IMG/VR virus record: IMGVR_UViG_3300020438_000007
Coordinates: 124,001-188,000 of that record
DNA: 64,000 nt
Source: a virus
Direction: 5' to 3' (one strand)
Part shown: positions 58,185 to 64,000 of the stretch, one piece after another
Position numbering within the stretch: position 1 is the first letter of the stretch
Layout of the letters: each line of letters opens with the position of its first letter
Notes under the pieces: generated by a model
What the model saw: the letters and a program-made list of their open reading frames with translations, nothing else
Told to the model about the DNA's origin: nothing
Databases searched by the model: none
Position numbers and translations under genes: made by a program

Positions 58185-59777
58185 ATGAACGAGAATTATT
58201 CTTTAGAAGAAGAACAAAAAGAATATGAGATAGAATCTAATCCCGAACTGCAAAGGAATGAGTTAAATCCCTCTGTAGCAACGGTCATGTATTCACATGA
58301 GAAGGTCTATAAGACTCTTGCAACTGTTGGAGACTTTGTATGTCATATTTGGTACTATGATGATAACTATGACCCTCAGAGATCCACTGAGGGGTCTAAG
58401 AGAATCCATATTGTACCTACTGACAATATTCTAAGGCATGATACTGACAGTGAACTGGTAAACTACTGGTTTAACATTGCCAATGACAAGTGGCCTCAAG
58501 GTGTAATCTTTGTCAACCCTATCATAAGGAGAAATGGGGTTAAGTTTGTAAGCAACAGTGACCTTAGAGACTGTGTGAAGTATATGTCAGGTGTTGCTGC
58601 ACACTATGATGCAAACTCTAGTGACATTGTGGCGATTGATGTTGAAGACGGCAATAAAATGTATGAGATGAGTTATGATGTGTCCGCTTCTAAGATATAC
58701 TCTGACGTATCAAACAACACCTATGATGACTTCACTTCAGGACCCCTTAGTGGTGGTAGTTTAAGTCTATCATACGATCAATCGTTTGGAAGTGGTCAGA
58801 TCTCTATGAGTAGTCTTGCTGTTACACTAAGTGGTTCGTCTCCAGAAAATTTCAGTCAGTATTATAGAGGCAACAAAGTTGCAAATATATCTCAAAACAA
58901 TAGTGTTCCCACTAGTGGCACTTTCTCATTCAGTCAGTTGAGAAACGTAACCACTGGTGTGACTGCTAATGCTAATGGAAATTGGATGCACCTACAAGCA
59001 AGATGGGAAGTATTTACTGGTGGAATATGGGAATCCAATTTAAATAAGAGATTGAATGTAACTGGTAGTGTTGGAGGAGCGACTGACAACCCTGCACTGC
59101 GATTTAATGGTTCTGGCGCAGGCAAAATTGATGTATCTATTTCGGGTGATGTGAGGGGAGTCTCTGGCACGCCTGGTTTGCAAGGTGTCGCAGGCCTTGG
59201 TAAACCTGGCGGAACTGCAAATAAGGCAATGCACGTTGCAAGTCCAATCAGGATGTCTAGTGGTGACCTAAACAGCAGAATCCGTGGCGGTGGCGGCGGA
59301 GGCGGCGGTGGCGGTGGTGGAGGTAAAGGTGGTGGCGGAGGTCACGGCGGAGGTAGAAGATGTAGAGGTTGGTTCTGTAATAGTTCCGAAAGAGTATGCC
59401 ACAATAATGGTGGTCAAGGTGGTGCTGGTGGTAATGGAGGAATTGGTGGAGTAGGTGCTGGATATGTTTGGGCTGGATCTTATTTCGCAGCGCACTCTGG
59501 TAGTGCTGGATATGGTGGCCAAGGCGGTTCAGGCGGTAGTTCTAGAGGAGGTGGCCAAGGCGGAAATGGTGGTGGCGGCGGTAGAGGCGGCGGACATGAA
59601 CAAAATGGCACTGCTGGTAACCAAGGTTCAAAAGGCGATCGAGGCGAAAGAAACGAGGAAAGTTGCGGATATGCCGGCGATGGTAGACGTGGTGGACAAG
59701 GCAGTAATGGAGGCGCTGGAGGTGGTAATGCAGGTAAGTGGACAACTAGTGGTAGTGGAGGTATAACTAATATCTAA
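58185..59777 (+). CDS. Fibre-like protein with glycine-rich C-terminus, 530 aa
   Basis: The only plus-strand gene in the window. Starts MNENYSLEEEQKEYEIESNP, then an N-terminal part with WYYDDNYDPQRSTEG and GVIFVNPIIRR, a middle beta region (SGGSLSLSYDQSFGSGQISM, NGNWMHLQARWEVFTGG), a short collagen-like stretch (GTPGLQGVAGLGKPG) and, from about residue 365 to the end, runs such as RGGGGGGGGGGGGGKGGGGG and GGQGGAGGNGGIGGVGAG. Poly-glycine lattices of this kind form the receptor-binding tips of some phage adhesins (gp38 of S16). A receptor-binding role is inferred. Preceded by a late-type octamer. Confidence 0.8.
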   Translation: MNENYSLEEEQKEYEIESNPELQRNELNPSVATVMYSHEKVYKTLATVGDFVCHIWYYDDNYDPQRSTEGSKRIHIVPTDNILRHDTDSELVNYWFNIANDKWPQGVIFVNPIIRRNGVKFVSNSDLRDCVKYMSGVAAHYDANSSDIVAIDVEDGNKMYEMSYDVSASKIYSDVSNNTYDDFTSGPLSGGSLSLSYDQSFGSGQISMSSLAVTLSGSSPENFSQYYRGNKVANISQNNSVPTSGTFSFSQLRNVTTGVTANANGNWMHLQARWEVFTGGIWESNLNKRLNVTGSVGGATDNPALRFNGSGAGKIDVSISGDVRGVSGTPGLQGVAGLGKPGGTANKAMHVASPIRMSSGDLNSRIRGGGGGGGGGGGGGKGGGGGHGGGRRCRGWFCNSSERVCHNNGGQGGAGGNGGIGGVGAGYVWAGSYFAAHSGSAGYGGQGGSGGSSRGGGQGGNGGGGGRGGGHEQNGTAGNQGSKGDRGERNEESCGYAGDGRRGGQGSNGGAGGGNAGKWTTSGSGGITNI

Positions 59778-60718
59778 TCTAAACCATAAACTAATTCTAA
59801 CTTAGTACCATCATGTCCAGCAGTGATAATGGTGGCACCATGTACTGCTTTGGGTTGTTCTTCCCATGAAATTATCTCTTTCTGCCATTCTTCTGACATC
59901 CCATACCAATTGGTTGCACTAGTGGAAATGTTAGATACCGATGTTTTATGAGATTGATGTCTCTCCAAATAGACTCCAAAATTATCTTGGGCTGTTGTTC
60001 CCTCTGGAGCATCATATGAAAATGTTGTAGATAAAGCATATCCTATCTCTTTAACCAATCCAGTTGAATTGAATTCAATAAGAATTTCAACATCACTGTC
60101 ACTGTCTATTACGAGTTGGTCAACCAACTTACTCACACCTTCAATATTCTGATATATCTTAGTGTTTGATCTAGTACCATATAATTTTAATAGATCCTCT
60201 GATATAGAGGTAGATTCTTTCAACAATCCTATTCTAATAGACTTATCTACTACACTAATATTCGCTGTAGATATTTCATAATCAAACTCATCAGGTTCTA
60301 ACATCTTCAACACTTCTCTTAAAGATGATGTGTCAGTATTACCTGTGACCTCAGTTGCAAGCTGACATAAGGCATCAATGGTAGGATCAATTAGAGCAGG
60401 CGATTCAAATGATAGTATCTCATTTGTCATCACATTATTCTTAAAGTATAAGAACTTATATTTGTTCATATATTTGAACAATACATTGTTACCCAAGCGT
60501 CCATCGAAGTACTCATACTGTTCAATACCTGTAGGAATACTGTACTTAAATCCATACTTTGAGACTTCACCCTCAGACTTGATAAGTCCGATAGAATCAT
60601 GAGCACTAGAGATTATCTCAGGATATATCTCTGACAGTTCTCTTATAGCATCAACATCCGCACTGTTAAACAGATTAGGGTATTTGGATATTGAACTTAA
60701 GTGTTCTAAATTAACCAT
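59774..60718 (-). CDS. Hypothetical protein, 314 aa
   Basis: Starts MVNLEHLSSISKYPNLFNSA at ATG 60718, overlapping the preceding gene by 13 bases. Contains VLFKYMNKYKFLYFKNNVMT, DSDSDVEILIEFNSTGLVKE and YGMSEEWQKEIISWEE. Its stop overlaps the stop of the plus-strand fibre-like gene (convergent, no terminator between). No family is recognised; position beside a fibre gene and oxygenases suggests a structural or modification partner. Confidence 0.75.
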   Translation of the reverse strand: MVNLEHLSSISKYPNLFNSADVDAIRELSEIYPEIISSAHDSIGLIKSEGEVSKYGFKYSIPTGIEQYEYFDGRLGNNVLFKYMNKYKFLYFKNNVMTNEILSFESPALIDPTIDALCQLATEVTGNTDTSSLREVLKMLEPDEFDYEISTANISVVDKSIRIGLLKESTSISEDLLKLYGTRSNTKIYQNIEGVSKLVDQLVIDSDSDVEILIEFNSTGLVKEIGYALSTTFSYDAPEGTTAQDNFGVYLERHQSHKTSVSNISTSATNWYGMSEEWQKEIISWEEQPKAVHGATIITAGHDGTKLELVYGLD

Positions 60719-61287
60719 TCTTTTCCTTTTTGGTAACTGAACCAAGTGATAACAGAATATCTTTCACCTTTTGTCACAGGTTTGACCTCGTGTATGAACA
60801 AGTGATTACTTGGATATACATGAACAGAGTTGCTTTCAGATATCATATTATGATTACCCCAAAAACAAATATTGCCGCCCTCATAATCATCATTGATAGT
60901 ATATGATGTGGTTACTGAACCAGCATCAGCATCAACGTCTGTGTGAGGAGATAGATAACCGCCTTCTGGATACTTACATAACCAGTATCCTGAGTATTTA
61001 TCGTATATTGGGTCTGTTGGTAATGTGCCTTTGTAATCATTGTATATTGCAGGCATCAATCTAATGTGTGCCTTGTGAATCAAATCAAATATCTTTCCAT
61101 GCTCAGGTTCTATCAACATTTGTGACCTGTAACCTTTCAAGTTATAGTATGAAGTAGGAGGAGGATTGTCTGGTTCAGGCCAATCTAATCCTTTAACGAG
61201 TTCGAGCAATCGTCTATGATCGACTGTAGAAAGAACATTCCCATGATGAAAGATATAGTGAAGTAGTCCTTTTGTTTCATTCAGCAT
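60706..61287 (-). CDS. Prolyl 4-hydroxylase-type 2OG-Fe(II) oxygenase, 193 aa
   Basis: The clearest oxygenase of the set: H115-x-D117 in GGYLSPHTDVDADAG, distal H166 in NHLFIHEVKPVTKGE and R176 (ERYSVITWF) for 2-oxoglutarate, in the standard order of prolyl 4-hydroxylases. It also has GGNICFWG between. Family members hydroxylate proline or related residues in proteins. Overlaps the next gene by 13 bases and the preceding one by 11. A substrate among fibre proteins is possible but not shown. Confidence 0.9.
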   Translation of the reverse strand: MLNETKGLLHYIFHHGNVLSTVDHRRLLELVKGLDWPEPDNPPPTSYYNLKGYRSQMLIEPEHGKIFDLIHKAHIRLMPAIYNDYKGTLPTDPIYDKYSGYWLCKYPEGGYLSPHTDVDADAGSVTTSYTINDDYEGGNICFWGNHNMISESNSVHVYPSNHLFIHEVKPVTKGERYSVITWFSYQKGKEWLI

Positions 61288-62044
61288 TGATATCTACGTT
61301 TAACGAGTCTGCAAATATAAATCCCGACAACGATGTTCTAGGCGTATCCTTATACCACCCCTTCTTCATTATTGCACTGTGCCACATGTATGAAGGATAT
61401 ATTATCAACCTATTGAATTTCATGGGAACATGATATTCTTCTTCCCATACATCTTCAATGAGCATTGTATCATTATCTATCATATCAGTTGCTTTATCAG
61501 AAAAATCATAGAACCACTCTTTCAAATTCCAATACTCTTCCGTTCTTTTAAATGGTTTATGTATGTTTTCAGTATTAGTTAGACCAGTTGCCTTGTGTTT
61601 AAAAAATGAGGTTCCACCTTGTCCATCATTCAAATATAATACTGTTGCATATACTGCTGGGTCAATGTGTGGTTGCACCGATACCCTAGGCACTTGTCTG
61701 TCACTAAACATTGAATTGACCTGATATGACACTTTCGCATAATTAGTATCAATATTCTCAAATTCTGTACACTTCTCAATCATATGAAAAATAAGTTTAC
61801 TCAACTCTGGCAGTTCAATGAATAACCTAGACTGATAGCCTGGGAATACCTCATCGGGTTCACCCCTGCTGTCTAGATCATTATATTGCATAGGCAATTT
61901 CTCCACCACCTCACTAATGAAGTCATGGGGATTCTCCAGCACGTCATCAATTATGATTACTGGATGTGATTCTACTCTGGATACTTCATACTTTACTTCA
62001 TCATTGACTCTGTGAGTCTCGTCATTAACAATGTTCAAATTCAT
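61277..62044 (-). CDS. DUF6445-type 2OG-Fe(II) oxygenase-like protein, 255 aa
   Basis: Starts MNLNIVNDETHRVNDEVKYE. Contains SVQPHIDPAVYATVLYLNDG with H126-x-D128, TSFFKHKATGL, and MKFNRLIIYPSYMWHSAI with a following PRTSLSGF. This HIDP...YLN-DG-GGTSFF, YPSxMWH pattern is the DUF6445 type. It is a separate subtype from the other oxygenases. Start and end overlap or closely approach neighbours. Confidence 0.85.
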   Translation of the reverse strand: MNLNIVNDETHRVNDEVKYEVSRVESHPVIIIDDVLENPHDFISEVVEKLPMQYNDLDSRGEPDEVFPGYQSRLFIELPELSKLIFHMIEKCTEFENIDTNYAKVSYQVNSMFSDRQVPRVSVQPHIDPAVYATVLYLNDGQGGTSFFKHKATGLTNTENIHKPFKRTEEYWNLKEWFYDFSDKATDMIDNDTMLIEDVWEEEYHVPMKFNRLIIYPSYMWHSAIMKKGWYKDTPRTSLSGFIFADSLNVDINAE

Positions 62045-62047
62045 GGT

Positions 62048-62263
62048 TTATAATTGTAGGTTGTATTCAGCAATCATGGCGAACATCTTACTTTGTATAT
62101 GTTCTAGGTATGATTTGTTGATTGGCGGTATATCCTCAAATGTATTAAGATAATCGGTGACAGTGTGATGAAGTATTCTTACCTCTTCAATTCCCATCAC
62201 CGCCTCACAATGCCAATCACCATCATGAAACTCTTCTGGTAACCACTCTTCAGGACTTTCCAT
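62048..62263 (-). CDS. Small acidic hypothetical protein, 71 aa
   Basis: Read from ATG 62263 (MESPEEWLPEEFHDGDWHCE), overlapping the S74 gene stop by 14 bases; an upstream start would lie inside that gene. Then AVMGIEEVRILHHTVTDYLN and TFEDIPPINKSYLEHI. Helical and acidic, placed right behind the tail fibre, as are some fibre chaperones. This role is inference. Confidence 0.65.
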   Translation of the reverse strand: MESPEEWLPEEFHDGDWHCEAVMGIEEVRILHHTVTDYLNTFEDIPPINKSYLEHIQSKMFAMIAEYNLQL

Positions 62264-64000
62264 ATCCACCAGTCTTAAGACTTTCAATTTCATCTTTGAG
62301 TTCTTTGATTGCCTCAATCAGTACTGGGACTAACTTCTCATATTTAACAGTTAAGTAATTGTCATTTTCTCGTTTAACAACTGCCTCTGGGAAGACCTTT
62401 TCTACCTCTTGTGCAGATACGCCGAGGTGTCTACCTTTTGGTAATCTAAGTTCTCTACCTGTCTCATTAAACTCATATGTAAATCCTCTAAGTTCACATA
62501 CCTTAGCAACAGCACCTTCAATCTGTTCAAGATTCTGTTTCAATCTCATGTCAGATGCGAAGGCAGTGATGTCTCCACCAACTGATAGGTTATTGCTACT
62601 AGCATTGAATGTTAATCCACCATCTGCCTGTAGTGATTGATTACCACTTGAACCACCAAGAATAACATTCTTGCTACCAGATGCACCTCCAATATTAACT
62701 TGTGATGCGGAAGCAGCGTTACCAGTGATATTACCACTGATACTACTAGCACTAAGGGCAGAAACCGATAAGGTAGTTCCATCAAATGTAAAGTTAGAAC
62801 TAGATGTAGTGTTGTTGCTTGAAGTGTTATAAGGAACTCTATTTGCACCAATAGCAATGTTGCTTGCTACTGTTGCAGTATCAGCGTTACCAGCGAATCC
62901 ACCAGCAGCAGTGAATGTTCCAGTAACCGTTAAGTTATTAATACTAGAAGAACCAGTGATAGTCGCATCAGCACCTGTGATTCCATCAGGGAAGGCACCA
63001 GCACCACCTTGGAAGATACCAGTTGCAGTAATGTCCTTGACTTTAGTACTACCATTGGAGTCTCTACCCATGATAGATGCACCACTTGTCCAGTTACTAT
63101 CAATCATTGATAGTCCATCAAGTAAGTCAGCGTTCAAGTTTACACACTTAATAGTTGATGATGTCTTAATAGGTGGTACGTTTGTTGCAATAGATTCAAA
63201 CTGGAATGACTTAATTTGTCCAGCAGGACCTGCATCAATACTCATGTTTGAATTACCACCAGCACTCAGAGCGGTAATAATACCAACGTCAGCGGTGATC
63301 TTAGGAGCAGCAAGTCCGTCACCACCAGGCGACATATTGATTCTCGCCATTGTCATAGCGAAACCAGTGATACAAGTATAAAGACCAGCGTTAGCAAAGA
63401 TAGTTAACTGTTCTGACTCTACGCCAGGATTAGGACCATACTTACTACCAATATATCTGGTAAGCATACCATCAGAGTCAACATCATTCGAGAAGTATGC
63501 GTCAGGTCCGATTAAGTCATCAGTAAATGTGATGTCTGTAGATGTAAGTTGATCAATGTTTGCAATTTCAATGTCAGCAGAACCAGTGTTAGGAACTATT
63601 AAGTTAGTAATTGTGGCGTTAGTGACTGTCTCGTTAGCAATAGTCGCACTGTTTGTTACTTCTAAGTTAGTAGTAATACCTGTGAATACTCTGTTCTCAT
63701 TGACATATTGTGTGCCCACATGAGATAGAGTTGTAATACCAATGTCAGCATACAATCCGTTAGTAACTACACCAACTGTGACGTTCAGATCAGTAATAAT
63801 ACCAGCAGTTGCATACAAATCTTTCTTAACCGAAAGTGTATCAATACCAGCGTTGATAGCATTAACAAATGTACCATTGAATGTACCACCTTCACACTCT
63901 AAGTTACCAACCTCAAGTGTGCCTGTGATTGTACTTACACCTGAGAATGTGGACTTATAAGGTCCCTCAATGTGAATTGCAGATGCAGGCTTGAAGGTTA
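62250..64000 (-). CDS. Tail fibre with S74 chaperone domain (N-terminus outside window)
   Basis: The frame is open through the right edge, so the N-terminus is missing; a TTG at 63816-63818 is not taken as the start because coding-like sequence continues upstream (FKPASAIHIEGPYKSTFSGV). The shaft shows repeats of the form GIITDLNVTVGVVTNGLYAD and IANETVTNATITNLIVPN. The C-terminus is a peptidase S74 intramolecular chaperone: SDMRLKQNLEQIEGAVAKVC, LRGFTYEFNETG, LGVSAQEVEKVFPEAV, NYLTVKYEKLVPVLIEAIKE, with the cleavage site expected before SDMRLK. Such domains trimerise the fibre and are then cut off. Probably a host-range tail fibre. Confidence 0.9.
   Translation of the reverse strand, partial: TFKPASAIHIEGPYKSTFSGVSTITGTLEVGNLECEGGTFNGTFVNAINAGIDTLSVKKDLYATAGIITDLNVTVGVVTNGLYADIGITTLSHVGTQYVNENRVFTGITTNLEVTNSATIANETVTNATITNLIVPNTGSADIEIANIDQLTSTDITFTDDLIGPDAYFSNDVDSDGMLTRYIGSKYGPNPGVESEQLTIFANAGLYTCITGFAMTMARINMSPGGDGLAAPKITADVGIITALSAGGNSNMSIDAGPAGQIKSFQFESIATNVPPIKTSSTIKCVNLNADLLDGLSMIDSNWTSGASIMGRDSNGSTKVKDITATGIFQGGAGAFPDGITGADATITGSSSINNLTVTGTFTAAGGFAGNADTATVASNIAIGANRVPYNTSSNNTTSSSNFTFDGTTLSVSALSASSISGNITGNAASASQVNIGGASGSKNVILGGSSGNQSLQADGGLTFNASSNNLSVGGDITAFASDMRLKQNLEQIEGAVAKVCELRGFTYEFNETGRELRLPKGRHLGVSAQEVEKVFPEAVVKRENDNYLTVKYEKLVPVLIEAIKELKDEIESLKTGGYGKS

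Noticed and set aside
59455-59766. 103-codon plus-strand ORF inside the glycine-rich fibre gene
   Set aside because: It is a frame-shifted reading of the glycine codons (VVLEEVAKAEMVVAAVEAAD type), a typical artefact of GGN-rich sequence.
62857-63381. 174-codon plus-strand ORF opposite the S74 fibre
   Set aside because: It is antisense to the fibre, proline/valine-rich, and has no promoter or ribosome site.
1-64000. tRNA genes and photosynthesis (psbA, hli, cobS) genes
   Set aside because: I looked for cloverleaf-type sequence and for these typical cyanophage genes and found none in this window. The cyanophage assignment therefore rests on other features.

Overview
This window looks like part of the genome of a T4-like (contractile-tailed) myovirus of marine picocyanobacteria. 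The basis is recognisable baseplate wedge genes in T4 order (25, 6, 7, 8), a late-promoter-like octamer close to TATAAATA, small proteins of a type I recall from cyanomyoviruses (an AbrB-like protein next to a KTYHIYYDDK protein), many 2OG-Fe(II) oxygenase-like genes and very large structural genes. The host assignment is inference: the window has no photosynthesis gene, tRNA or integrase.

Almost everything is on the minus strand, so transcription runs from high to low coordinates. Positions 1-36675 are the virion block. It starts with 25, 6 and a 3007-residue gp7-like protein, followed by a fibre-type protein, a 3000-residue repeat protein, gp8 and a 2505-residue DUF4815-type protein. Small adhesin-like proteins follow, then a giant open reading frame that leaves the left edge. 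Most genes abut or overlap by a few bases. Late-type octamers usually sit 21-26 bases before a start codon.

Positions 36675-40122 hold small genes, a glycosyltransferase-like gene and an oxygenase. Positions 40300-49500 are an accessory array of about 30 small ORFs, mostly 45-130 codons, grouped in overlapping mini-operons. Most operons start with a near-identical module: an inverted repeat related to GTGCCA-N10-TGGCAC, a sigma70-type promoter (TTGNNN, 16 bp, TATAAT) and a short AAAC-repeat leader without a Shine-Dalgarno sequence. Inside this array lie a ligase-like nucleotidyltransferase with an apparently leaderless start, and a gene-free stretch at 41045-41445 carrying two consensus promoters on the plus strand.

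Positions 49470-57761 contain five more oxygenase-like genes (four in a row), an SF2 helicase and a DUF262/HNH nuclease-like protein. Positions 57849-64000 contain the only plus-strand gene, a fibre-like protein with a very glycine-rich end. It converges on a minus-strand operon with an intramolecular-chaperone (S74) tail fibre, two more oxygenases and an unknown protein. The layout suggests late virion genes on the left, an early/middle accessory region in the centre and a receptor-binding/modification region on the right.
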